From Acidobacteriota bacterium (GTDB lineage: Bacteria > Acidobacteriota > Blastocatellia > Pyrinomonadales > Pyrinomonadaceae): a stretch of DNA of 12,493 bases. This document shows, piece by piece, positions 5,899 to 12,493 of this stretch. The first letter of the stretch is position 1. Every line of letters starts with the position of its first letter. Location of the stretch: contig JACCYR010000151.1 of assembly GCA_013696385.1 (NCBI GenBank), positions 1-12,493 of the forward strand, in the 5' to 3' direction. Below the pieces are notes generated by a model. It was not told the DNA's origin. It did no database searches and worked only from the letters and a program-made list of their open reading frames with translations. The translations under genes and the position numbers were made by a program.

Positions 5899-7161
5899 TT
5901 GGAAAACAGCGTGGAACAAGCAAATAATCAGCCAATCCTGTTTGCCTTCGGAGTAAATCATAAAACTGCTTCGATTCAGGTCAGAGAAAAAATTTACGTT
6001 CAAGAAAATGAAATGTCTGAGTTGCTGGCGAAACTCAGGGAAACGCTTTCCGAATGTATGATTTTGTCCACCTGCAATCGGACGGAAATTTATGGCGTTT
6101 ATCCGACGGGCGAAGTTGATTTTGATTATTACAAAAATTTGCTGATTGATTTTAAGAACGCCTCGGAAACCGTCAACAAAGAAGATTTTTTCTCGTTTAT
6201 TTCCTGCGCCGCTTGCCAGCAGCTTTTTCGGGTTGCAACGAGTGTTGACTCAAAAATAATCGGCGACACGCAAATCCTGCAGCAGCTAAGACATTCTTAC
6301 GCACTCGCCAAAGACGGAAATTATACCGACAAAATTCTTAATCAGCTTTTGCAACGCTCGCTGAAAATCGGCAAACAAACTTATACGCAAACTTCGATTC
6401 ATAAAGGTGCGGTTTCCATTAGTCTGGCAGCCGTTGATTTTGCTTTGAAAACTTACGGTTCGTTAAACGACAAAATGATTTTGATTGTCGGCGCGGGAGA
6501 AACGGCGCGGCTGACCGCCGAATGTCTTTTGAAAAAGAACGTCGGCAAAATTCTGGTAACAAACCGGACAAAAGAAAATGCCAAAGAATTTTTAGACGAA
6601 CTGCACAAATCCTACAAATTTGAAAGCGAGATAATTGATTTTGAGAATTTCCGCGATTGCCTGAACGAAACCGATATTATTATTAGTTCGACAAGCTCGC
6701 CAGATTACATTTTATTTTCGCCGGATTTTGAGCAACAGAGCAGAAAAATTCTGTTGATTGACATCGCTTTGCCGCGTAATATAGCTCCCGAAGTTGCCAA
6801 AAACGAATTTGTTTCGCTCAAAAACATTGACGATTTATACTCGGTCGTGGACAAAAATTTTAAGAAGAGAATGGCGGAAATGTCGAAGGTCAAAAAAATT
6901 ATTTACCGCGAAATGGGCGATTTTCTGGTTTGGTATTATTCGCTTCCGCTTCTGCCCGTATCATTTAAATCAGGAAACAGACCCGATGATAAATCAATCG
7001 AAGAATTCAAAAAAGTCAAGGAATTTCTAGCGGCAAATGCGGCTTGGTTTCACCGAATGGCGCGGCAAAAGGATGTCAGAAGCGAACTCGACGAGCATAA
7101 AAATCTGGTCAAACAGCTTTACGCGATGAAACAAACGGCGTTGGGAGAAGTGAAGCGTTGA
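5899..7161 (+). CDS. hemA: glutamyl-tRNA reductase
   Basis: The product has 420 residues (E. coli 418). It reduces glutamyl-tRNA(Glu) with NADPH to glutamate-1-semialdehyde, the first committed step of C5-type tetrapyrrole synthesis. Visible motifs are GVNHKTASIQVREK (18-31), LSTCNRTEIYG with nucleophile Cys59, GDTQIL (122-127; most relatives have GExQIL, so Asp replaces Glu), and GAVSISLAAV (170-179). The Rossmann loop IVGAGETARL (196-205), TNRTKENA, IDIALPRNIAPEV and IDDLYSVVDKNFKKR are also present. The C-terminal dimerisation region is divergent: after FLVWYYSLPLLPV I cannot find the usual NKLLHxP-like motif. The start is TTG at 5899; GTG at 5911, with GGAAAA before it, is an equal or better candidate and would give 416 residues. 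A TAA at 5890 excludes anything longer. It leads the heme operon and overlaps hemC by 4 nt. Confidence 0.94.
   Translation: MENSVEQANNQPILFAFGVNHKTASIQVREKIYVQENEMSELLAKLRETLSECMILSTCNRTEIYGVYPTGEVDFDYYKNLLIDFKNASETVNKEDFFSFISCAACQQLFRVATSVDSKIIGDTQILQQLRHSYALAKDGNYTDKILNQLLQRSLKIGKQTYTQTSIHKGAVSISLAAVDFALKTYGSLNDKMILIVGAGETARLTAECLLKKNVGKILVTNRTKENAKEFLDELHKSYKFESEIIDFENFRDCLNETDIIISSTSSPDYILFSPDFEQQSRKILLIDIALPRNIAPEVAKNEFVSLKNIDDLYSVVDKNFKKRMAEMSKVKKIIYREMGDFLVWYYSLPLLPVSFKSGNRPDDKSIEEFKKVKEFLAANAAWFHRMARQKDVRSELDEHKNLVKQLYAMKQTALGEVKR
7143..7147 (+). promoter_or_regulatory. Shine-Dalgarno for hemC inside the hemA end
   Basis: GGGAG lies 10 nt before the TTG at 7158. It supports use of this TTG, which shares its last two bases with the hemA stop codon (TTGA). 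Confidence 0.55.
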
Positions 7162-8111
7162 AAAATAAACTTGTTTTAGGTTCGCGCGGCAGTCAGCTTG
7201 CGCTTTGGCAAACACGGTTTGTCGCTCAACTTCTGCAATCGTTTTTTCCGCTCCTTAATTTGGAAATAAGAATTATCGAAACGATGGGCGACGCGCTGCT
7301 TGAAACCGCGCTCTCGAAAATCGGCGACAAAGGTTTGTTCACTCGACAAATTGAAGAAAAACTTTTAAATGGCGAAATAGATTTAGCTGTTCACAGCCTC
7401 AAAGATTTGCCGACGACTTTGCCCGACGATTTAAAAATCGGCGCGGTAATGATGCGAGAAATTCCCAATGACGTTTTAATTTCCACGAAATTTTCTTCGA
7501 TAGATGATTTGCCGCCAAAAGCAAGTGTGGCGACGGGAAGTTTGCGGCGCAAAAGCCAATTGCTGGCTTATCGGGCTGATTTGCAGATTGTCGAGATTCG
7601 CGGAAATGTGCCGACGCGCATCAAAAAAATGGAAGAAGCACGTCTTGACGCAATGATTCTCGCTTTTGCGGGCGTTCATCGGCTTGGACTCGATTCTTTT
7701 ATAAAACAAAAAATCCCGTTCGAGATAATGTTGCCCGCCGTCGCGCAAGGCGTTATTGGTATTGAAATCAGAAACGACGACGTGGAAACAGAAGAATTAT
7801 TAAAGCCGATAAATGACAAAAATACGGAAACTTGCATTTTGGCGGAACGGGCGTTTTTGCGAACTCTAGAAGGCGGCTGCCAAGTTCCAATTGGCGGACG
7901 CGCAGATTTGAACGGCGATGAGATAAATTTGCAAGGTTTTGTCGGAAATATGGACGGAAGCGCGACAATGCGCGATTCGATTATGGGAAATCGAAATGAT
8001 GCAGTTGAGTTAGGGCGTGAATTGGCGGAAAGAATGATTAAAAACGGTGCGAACGATTTGTTGTCGGCAACAAGAAAAGACGCGGAAAAGTCGCATAAGA
8101 AAGTTGTTTGA
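7158..8111 (+). CDS. hemC: hydroxymethylbilane synthase (porphobilinogen deaminase)
   Basis: The product has 317 residues, within the usual 300-320. It joins four porphobilinogens into the linear tetrapyrrole hydroxymethylbilane. The sequence opens with LVLGSRGSQLALWQT (5-19), then ETMGD, GDKGLFTRQIE (57-67) and VHSLKDLPTTLP with catalytic Asp83. SLRRKSQLL (128-136) and VEIRGNVPTRI (145-155) carry the Arg residues that bind substrate carboxylates. LPAVAQGVIGIE precedes LEGGCQVPIGG, where Cys241 would carry the dipyrromethane cofactor. The protein ends normally after GANDLL. The start is TTG at 7158, overlapping the hemA stop as TTGA; this places the conserved LGSR motif 7 residues in, as in relatives. 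The C-terminus in turn overlaps the hemD start by 4 nt. hemB, which makes its substrate, is not in the window. Confidence 0.96.
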   Translation: MKNKLVLGSRGSQLALWQTRFVAQLLQSFFPLLNLEIRIIETMGDALLETALSKIGDKGLFTRQIEEKLLNGEIDLAVHSLKDLPTTLPDDLKIGAVMMREIPNDVLISTKFSSIDDLPPKASVATGSLRRKSQLLAYRADLQIVEIRGNVPTRIKKMEEARLDAMILAFAGVHRLGLDSFIKQKIPFEIMLPAVAQGVIGIEIRNDDVETEELLKPINDKNTETCILAERAFLRTLEGGCQVPIGGRADLNGDEINLQGFVGNMDGSATMRDSIMGNRNDAVELGRELAERMIKNGANDLLSATRKDAEKSHKKVV

Positions 8112-8860
8112 AAATGGAAACCGAGATTTTAGTTGTCCGCGATTGCGACCTTTTTAGTTCAATTTTGATTGAGCAGGGTTTTTCGGTTATCAACTTTCCG
8201 ACAATTAAAACCGAGCAAATCGCTGATTATGCGGAGTTGGATAAGGTTGTTACTGAAATCGAAACTTTCGACGGGATTTTTATCACAAGTCCGAATGCTG
8301 CCGCGCCGTTTTTGGAAAGATTGAACAAAACGAAGAAAATTTATTGCGGCAAAATCTACGTTTTGGGAAAGAGAACAAACGAATTGTTCAAAACGGCGGG
8401 AATCGAAACATTTTCCAGCGAAGACACAAAAAACGCCTCCGAATTGTTGAATTCGATACCGAAAAATGAGTTAAAAGGCAAAAAGTTTCTTTATCTGCGC
8501 GGCAATCGAAGTTTGCAGATTATTCCCGAAACATTGGAAGATTTTGCAGAAGTTAAAGAGTTGATTGTTTATAAAACGTCGGCAACAGAAGCGGACGCAA
8601 AACAATCTGATAAAATTAAAGAAAAGTTGAGAAACAAAAAAATCGCCGCCGTTTGTTTTTTTAGTCCGTCGGGCGTGGAAGGATTTTTGGAGAATTTTGC
8701 AGAATTTGAGCAAGACAAAACCAAAATTGCGGCAATCGGCGAAACGACGGCGCGATTTATCGAAGACAGGAATTTGCGGATTGATTTTATTGCCGAAAAA
8801 CCTTCGACGGAAGTTTTTGCGAAAGGTTTGATTGATTATTTGAGGAAAGATTTTGAGTAA
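8108..8860 (+). CDS. hemD: uroporphyrinogen-III synthase
   Basis: The product has 250 residues, the usual size. It cyclises hydroxymethylbilane with inversion of ring D to uroporphyrinogen III. HemD proteins are poorly conserved, but the spaced signatures are visible: GIFITSPNAA (56-65), KIYVLGKRT (82-90), FLYLRGNRSLQIIPETL (127-143), ELIVYKT (151-157), CFFSPSGVEGFL (183-194), IAAIGETTA (207-215) and the final KPSTEVFAKGLIDYL (231-245). It shows the expected two-lobed pattern. The position between hemC and hemE confirms the call. The start is TTG at 8108, sharing TTGA with the hemC stop; ATG at 8114, two codons later, is an alternative and neither has a strong Shine-Dalgarno. The end overlaps hemE by 8 nt. 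Confidence 0.93.
   Translation: MKMETEILVVRDCDLFSSILIEQGFSVINFPTIKTEQIADYAELDKVVTEIETFDGIFITSPNAAAPFLERLNKTKKIYCGKIYVLGKRTNELFKTAGIETFSSEDTKNASELLNSIPKNELKGKKFLYLRGNRSLQIIPETLEDFAEVKELIVYKTSATEADAKQSDKIKEKLRNKKIAAVCFFSPSGVEGFLENFAEFEQDKTKIAAIGETTARFIEDRNLRIDFIAEKPSTEVFAKGLIDYLRKDFE
8842..8846 (+). promoter_or_regulatory. Shine-Dalgarno for hemE inside the hemD end
   Basis: GAGGA lies 6 nt before the TTG at 8853. It is the clearest ribosome-binding site in the window and fixes this TTG as the hemE start. Confidence 0.7.
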
Positions 8861-9917
8861 AGATTTTTTATTTTTAAGAGCGTGTCGAAGAGAGCAAACC
8901 GAAAGAACGCCTGTTTGGATTATGCGGCAGGCGGGACGTTATTTGCCCGAATATCGCGCCATTCGTGAAAAAGCGGATTTTTTGACTTTGTGCAAAACGC
9001 CTGAACTTGCATCGGAAGTTACCGTTCAGCCCGTAGATATTATCGGCGTTGACGCGGCAATTTTGTTTTCGGATATTTTGGTTATTCCTGAGGCGATGGG
9101 AATGAATTTGGACGTTATCGAATCAAAAGGTCCTGTTTTTGAAAAAGCAATCAGAAGCACGGCGGATGTTGAATCTTTGAAAACCGAAGGCGTGACGGAA
9201 AGACTCGATTATGTGATGCAGGCGATAAAAGTTACGAAGCAAAAACTCGACGGTAGAGTTCCGCTTATCGGTTTTTCGGGTGCGCCTTGGACGCTGGCAA
9301 GCTATATGGTCGAAGGCAAAGGCTCAAAGGATTTTCGCAATATCAAAAGTTTGATTTACAGCGAACCGCGCACGGCGCATAGATTGCTCGAAAAACTCGC
9401 CGACGCGGTTGTCGGATACTTAAATAAAAAAATCGAAACGGGTTGCGATGCAGTGCAGATTTTTGATTCGTGGGCGGGAATTTTATCGCCTTGGGATTTT
9501 GAAGAATTTTCGTTTCGCTATTTGAAATATATCTGCGAACAATTAAAAACAAACGGTGCGCCTGTGATTGTTTTTGCTAAAGGCGTGAACAATCTCGAAA
9601 AATTAGCGTTACTCAAATGCGATGTTATCGGCATTGATTGGACAAAGGACATCCGGGAGGCGCGGGCGGAAATTGGCGATAAAAAGGCGTTGCAAGGCAA
9701 TCTCGACCCGTGCGTTTTGTTTGCGCCGAAGGAGAAAATCAAAGCGGAAACCCAACGGATTTTAGAAAGTTATGGCGCGGGCGCGGGACATATTTTCAAT
9801 CTCGGACACGGCATTTTGAAACAGACTGCGCCCGAAAATGCGCGGTATTTTGTCGAATGCGTCAAAGAGTTGAGCGCGAAATACCACGCGGCGGAAAATG
9901 CGGCAAAAGCGAGTTAG
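8853..9917 (+). CDS. hemE: uroporphyrinogen decarboxylase
   Basis: The product has 354 residues, the standard length. It removes four carboxyl groups from uroporphyrinogen III to give coproporphyrinogen III in the cytoplasm. The first family signature, PVWIMRQAGRYLPEYR (20-35), contains Arg25 and Arg29. LFSDILVIPEAMGM carries the pyrrole-binding Asp74. The second signature, GFSGAPWTLASYMVEG (140-155), contains Tyr151. VQIFDSWAG, QGNLDP (281-286) and FNLGHGI with His319 complete the active site, so nothing essential is missing. The TTG start at 8853 is supported by GAGGA 6 nt upstream and overlaps the end of hemD by 8 nt. After its TAG the tight packing of the operon ends: a 91-nt gap holding a GC-rich palindrome separates it from hemN. 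Confidence 0.97.
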   Translation: MSKDFLFLRACRREQTERTPVWIMRQAGRYLPEYRAIREKADFLTLCKTPELASEVTVQPVDIIGVDAAILFSDILVIPEAMGMNLDVIESKGPVFEKAIRSTADVESLKTEGVTERLDYVMQAIKVTKQKLDGRVPLIGFSGAPWTLASYMVEGKGSKDFRNIKSLIYSEPRTAHRLLEKLADAVVGYLNKKIETGCDAVQIFDSWAGILSPWDFEEFSFRYLKYICEQLKTNGAPVIVFAKGVNNLEKLALLKCDVIGIDWTKDIREARAEIGDKKALQGNLDPCVLFAPKEKIKAETQRILESYGAGAGHIFNLGHGILKQTAPENARYFVECVKELSAKYHAAENAAKAS

Positions 9918-9942
9918 TAAAATGCAAGCCAATTTTCAAATA

Positions 9943-9990
9943 CTTTGCGTGCTTTGCGCCTTTTCCCGCAAAGGCGCAAAGCACGCAAAG
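9943..9990. repeat. perfect 20-bp GC-rich inverted repeat built of GCAAAG units, inside the heme operon
   Basis: The arms 9943-9962 and 9971-9990 are exact reverse complements around an 8-nt centre (TTCCCGCA). Each arm is itself two to three near-copies of a 9-bp unit (CTTTGCGTG then CTTTGCGCC). The RNA would fold into a very stable hairpin between hemE and hemN. No T run follows (AAAAGCTAAG), so it is not a standard intrinsic terminator. It could slow polymerase, protect the hemE mRNA end or lower distal gene expression. From memory, CTTTGCG-type palindromes of this kind occur between genes in many bacteria; a genome search is needed to show it here. Confidence 0.85.
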
Positions 9991-10008
9991 AAAAGCTAAG
10001 AAATAAAA

Positions 10009-11400
10009 ATGAGCAAAGATTTTAGCGAAATAGACATAAATGTTTTGAAGAAATTCAACCAACCCGGACCGCGATATACTTCGTATCCGACTGCGCCGTT
10101 GTTTTCACAGGAATTTACCGCCGAAGATTTTACGAGGGAAATTATCTCGACCAACGCGGGCGCAAACGCTTCCGATATTTCGCTCTATTTTCACTTTCCG
10201 TTTTGCGAATCGCTCTGCTATTTTTGCGGCTGTAATATGCTGGTTTCGCGTGACAGAAGTTTGATTCGTGAGTATAACGATTATCTGAAAAAGGAGATAG
10301 ACAATCTCGCGCCGCATATTTCCAAAAAACGAAAAGTCGCGCAAATGCACTGGGGCGGCGGAACGCCTTCATATTTATATCCAGAAGAAATCTGCGACAT
10401 CGGCAATTATATTCGCGCCAAATTCAACTTTTCGGAAGATTTGGAAGCAAGCGTCGAGATTGACCCGCGTGGTTTGACGTTTGAACATCTGAAGGCTTTC
10501 CGCGAATGCGGTTTTAACCGCGTCAGTATGGGCGTGCAGGATTTTAACCCCGAAGTGCAGAAAGCGATAAACCGCATTCAGCCCGAAGACATTACGCGCC
10601 AAACCGTCGAATGGACACGCGAACTCGGTTTCAAAAGCGTTAATCTCGATTTGATTTACGGTTTGCCATTTCAAACGCTCGAAGAATTTAATAAAACCGT
10701 CGCAAAAGTGATTGATATTTCGCCCGACCGCATCGCCGTTTTCAATTACGCGCACGTTCCGTGGCTGAAAAAACATCAGGTTTTGATTCCCGAAGACAAA
10801 TTGCCGTCGCCCGATGAACGGCTGAATATCTTGAAACAAACGATTGAAAGTTTGACCAAAGCAGGTTACGAATATATCGGAATGGATCATTTCGCCAAAC
10901 CGACGGATGAACTTGCGATTGCTCAAAAGCAAAACACTCTTTACCGCAATTTTCAAGGTTATTCGACCAAAGCCGGTTGCGACGTTTATGCCTTCGGAAT
11001 GTCGGCGATTAGCCAATTTCAAAACATTTACGCGCAAAATTTGAAGATGAATAAAGAGTATTATGCACGAGTCGAAAAAGGCGAAGCGGCAACCAATGTC
11101 GGCTATCGCCTGACAAAAGACGACCACATTCGGCGCGAAACGATTTCAAATTTGATGTGTCATTTGCAGATAGACAAACGCCGGATTGAAGCGAAATTCG
11201 GCATCGTTTTTGACGAATATTTTGCTGATGACCTCAAGAAATTAGATGTCTTTATCGCGGACGGATTGCTCACGCGCGACGCGGAAAAAATCGCCGTCAA
11301 AGGCGCGGGCAAATTGATTGTCAGAAACGTGGCGATGTGTTTCGATGCGTATTTGGAAAAAATGACGAAGGGCAAACCTGTGTTTTCTAAGACGGTTTAG
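10009..11400 (+). CDS. hemN: oxygen-independent coproporphyrinogen III oxidase (radical SAM)
   Basis: The product has 463 residues (E. coli HemN 457). It converts coproporphyrinogen III to protoporphyrinogen IX without O2, using radical SAM chemistry. FHFPFCESLCYFCGC places Cys66, Cys70 and Cys73 on the 4Fe-4S cluster, with Cys75 as the fourth conserved Cys of true HemN; Tyr60 precedes this motif as in E. coli. MHWGGGTPS (113-121), SVEIDPRG (148-155), VSMGVQDF (172-179), MDHFAKPTDELA (292-303) and GYSTKAGCDVYAFGMSAIS (317-335) distinguish it from the HemW look-alike family. The N-terminal PRYTSYPTAP is also HemN-specific. The ATG at 10009 has no strong Shine-Dalgarno, unlike hemC and hemE. 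The enzyme suggests heme can be made under low oxygen. No HemF is present in the window. Confidence 0.96.
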   Translation: MSKDFSEIDINVLKKFNQPGPRYTSYPTAPLFSQEFTAEDFTREIISTNAGANASDISLYFHFPFCESLCYFCGCNMLVSRDRSLIREYNDYLKKEIDNLAPHISKKRKVAQMHWGGGTPSYLYPEEICDIGNYIRAKFNFSEDLEASVEIDPRGLTFEHLKAFRECGFNRVSMGVQDFNPEVQKAINRIQPEDITRQTVEWTRELGFKSVNLDLIYGLPFQTLEEFNKTVAKVIDISPDRIAVFNYAHVPWLKKHQVLIPEDKLPSPDERLNILKQTIESLTKAGYEYIGMDHFAKPTDELAIAQKQNTLYRNFQGYSTKAGCDVYAFGMSAISQFQNIYAQNLKMNKEYYARVEKGEAATNVGYRLTKDDHIRRETISNLMCHLQIDKRRIEAKFGIVFDEYFADDLKKLDVFIADGLLTRDAEKIAVKGAGKLIVRNVAMCFDAYLEKMTKGKPVFSKTV

Positions 11401-11408
11401 GACAGAAA

Positions 11409-11498
11409 TTAACCACAGATAAACACAGATAAAAAACAGATAAGAAAAGATTTTTCATCCGCTTTTATCCTTTTTAATCTGTGTTTATCTGTGGTTAA
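11409..11498. repeat. 22-bp perfect inverted repeat built of CACAGATAAA units, between hemN and hemH
   Basis: The left arm (11409-11430) contains ACCACAGATAAACACAGAT and its exact mirror lies at 11477-11498. Inside these arms a third degenerate unit (AACAGATAAG on the left, ATCCTTTTTAA-type on the right) continues the pairing imperfectly, leaving a loop of roughly 20 nt. The arms are therefore stacked 10-11 bp direct repeats, mirrored. The element starts 8 nt after the hemN stop and ends 13 nt before the hemH ATG, so it fills the whole junction. There is no T run suited to termination. From memory, the motif AACCACAGATAAACACAGAT is widespread between genes in unrelated bacterial genomes; this needs a search. 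Confidence 0.85.
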
Positions 11499-11511
11499 AA
11501 ATGATTTTAAA

Positions 11512-12493
11512 ATGCAAGAAAAAATCGGCGTAGTTTTATTCAATCTTGGCGGACCTGATTCGCTCGAAGCGGTTGAGCCATTTCTTAATAATTTGTTCAA
11601 TGACCCTGATATTATCAATTTTCCGGGAAGTTTTTTGTTTCGGCGAGGTCTTGCAAAATTAATTTCTTCGCGCCGACACATCAAAGTTCAAAAACAATAC
11701 GCGCAAATCGGCGGTAAATCTCCGATTAAAGAATTTACGTTGGGACAAGCGAAATTGCTTGAGCAAAAATTAAACGAACATATTGACGCACGAGTTTTTG
11801 TGGCGATGCGTTATTGGCATCCGTTCACCGGAGAAGCGTTGGACGCAATCGCCAAAGAAGGCATCAAAAAAGTCGTTTTGCTTCCGCTTTATCCGCAGTA
11901 TTCAAAAGCGACGACGCTTTCGAGTATGAAAGAGTGGGAAAAACAGTTAGCAAAAAGAAACGATTTGACGGATTTGGAAACAATTTTAATCGAGTCTTAT
12001 TATGATTTTCCGCCGTATATTGACGCTTTTGTTGAACGCATCAATCAAGGCTTGGAACGATTTCCCGAAGCAAAACGCGCTGATGTTCACATACTTTTCA
12101 GCGCACATGGAACGCCGATGAAACTTGTCCGCGAAGGCGACCCGTATTCCGACCACATCAAAAAAACGGTCGAAGCAGTCGTCAAACAAGGCGGATTTTC
12201 GCAAGCCTTCAGTCTTTGTTATCAATCGAAAGTCGGACCGCAAAAATGGCTCACGCCGTCAACGCCCGACACGATTAAAGAACTTGCCAAGCAAGGCGTA
12301 AAAGATATGTTGGCTGTGCCAGTCGCGTTTGCGTCCGACCATCTCGAAACGCTGTTTGAAGTCAGCATCGAATTCAAACATTTAGCGAAACAAACAGGCG
12401 TTGAGCAGTTTGAAGTTATCGAAGGCTTGAATTATTCCGACAAATTTATCAGCGCATTAGCCGAATTGGTTGTTCACAAGGCGGAAAGTTTTG
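11512..12493 (+). CDS. hemH: ferrochelatase, truncated by the window edge
   Basis: 327 codons are open to the right edge with no stop. The family is usually 310-370 residues, so little is missing. It inserts Fe2+ into protoporphyrin IX, or into coproporphyrin III in the coproporphyrin branch. Visible motifs are FNLGGPDS (10-17), GGKSPI, VAMRYWHPFT, the signature LLPLYPQYSKATT (123-135), FSAHGTP with catalytic His199, LCYQSKVGPQKWL (235-247) and ASDHLETLFE with metal-site Glu279. The ATG at 11512 directly precedes the first conserved strand. The only nearby upstream ATG (11501) is out of frame and stops after 10 codons. No Shine-Dalgarno is visible because the palindromic repeat reaches to 13 nt before the start. 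HemN just upstream suggests the protoporphyrin route. The oxidase gene needed between them (hemG, hemY or hemJ) may lie downstream. Confidence 0.95.
   Translation, partial: MQEKIGVVLFNLGGPDSLEAVEPFLNNLFNDPDIINFPGSFLFRRGLAKLISSRRHIKVQKQYAQIGGKSPIKEFTLGQAKLLEQKLNEHIDARVFVAMRYWHPFTGEALDAIAKEGIKKVVLLPLYPQYSKATTLSSMKEWEKQLAKRNDLTDLETILIESYYDFPPYIDAFVERINQGLERFPEAKRADVHILFSAHGTPMKLVREGDPYSDHIKKTVEAVVKQGGFSQAFSLCYQSKVGPQKWLTPSTPDTIKELAKQGVKDMLAVPVAFASDHLETLFEVSIEFKHLAKQTGVEQFEVIEGLNYSDKFISALAELVVHKAESF

Noticed and set aside
8853..10023. Shared N-terminus MSKDF in HemE and HemN, hinting at a duplicated start region
   Set aside because: Only five residues match, the codons differ and the upstream DNA is unrelated; it is most likely coincidence.
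10375..11127. 250-codon open frame on the minus strand
   Set aside because: It is wholly antisense to hemN, which has all family motifs. The antisense product shows no domain pattern; it is a codon-bias shadow.
9943..11498. CRISPR-like repeats
   Set aside because: The repeats are inverted pairs with different sequences and no regularly spaced spacers or cas genes.
11409..11684. 91-codon minus-strand frame across the hemN-hemH junction
   Set aside because: Half of it is the antisense of hemH and half is palindromic repeat. The protein-like look (LTTDKHRLKRIKADEK) comes from translating the repeat.

Overview
The window looks like a chromosomal stretch from a low-to-mid GC, Gram-negative-type bacterium. 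Several features point to Acidobacteriota, possibly class Blastocatellia: a PknB-type kinase with a C-terminal DUF4384-like domain and an Asn/Ala-rich linker, frequent TTG starts, and a C5-type heme gene cluster. That placement is inference from protein style; no rRNA or other marker is present.

Left part (1-2380): the last 37 codons of a probable D-Ala-D-Ala carboxypeptidase/endopeptidase (PBP4/DacB family) run in from the left on the + strand. An A/T-rich imperfect inverted repeat follows. Then come two leftward genes: a 64-aa zinc-ribbon membrane microprotein and, upstream of it, a 642-aa transmembrane Ser/Thr protein kinase. The two may be co-transcribed, kinase first.

Centre (2381-5898): an AT-rich intergenic region of about 430 bp separates the kinase from glucokinase (glk, +). 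A 4-alpha-glucanotransferase gene (malQ, -) converges on glk. Between them lie a small AT hairpin and a perfect 26-bp inverted repeat. MalQ releases glucose from maltodextrins and Glk phosphorylates it, so the two are linked metabolically although not in one operon. A second AT-rich gap of 411 bp holds divergent promoters.

Right part (5899-12493): a heme operon, hemA-hemC-hemD-hemE-hemN-hemH, in the same order as the reactions. It goes from glutamyl-tRNA through porphobilinogen, uroporphyrinogen III, coproporphyrinogen III and protoporphyrin IX to heme. hemL, hemB and a protoporphyrinogen oxidase gene (hemG/hemY/hemJ) are not in the window. hemA to hemE are packed with 4-8 nt overlaps and TTG starts, which suggests translational coupling. 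hemE/hemN and hemN/hemH are instead separated by palindromic repeats. hemH runs off the right edge.

The most unusual feature is non-coding. Four different inverted-repeat elements sit exactly in gene-gene junctions, and three of them have arms built from short 8-11 bp direct repeats mirrored about a centre. I found no CRISPR array, tRNA, rRNA, transposase or phage gene.
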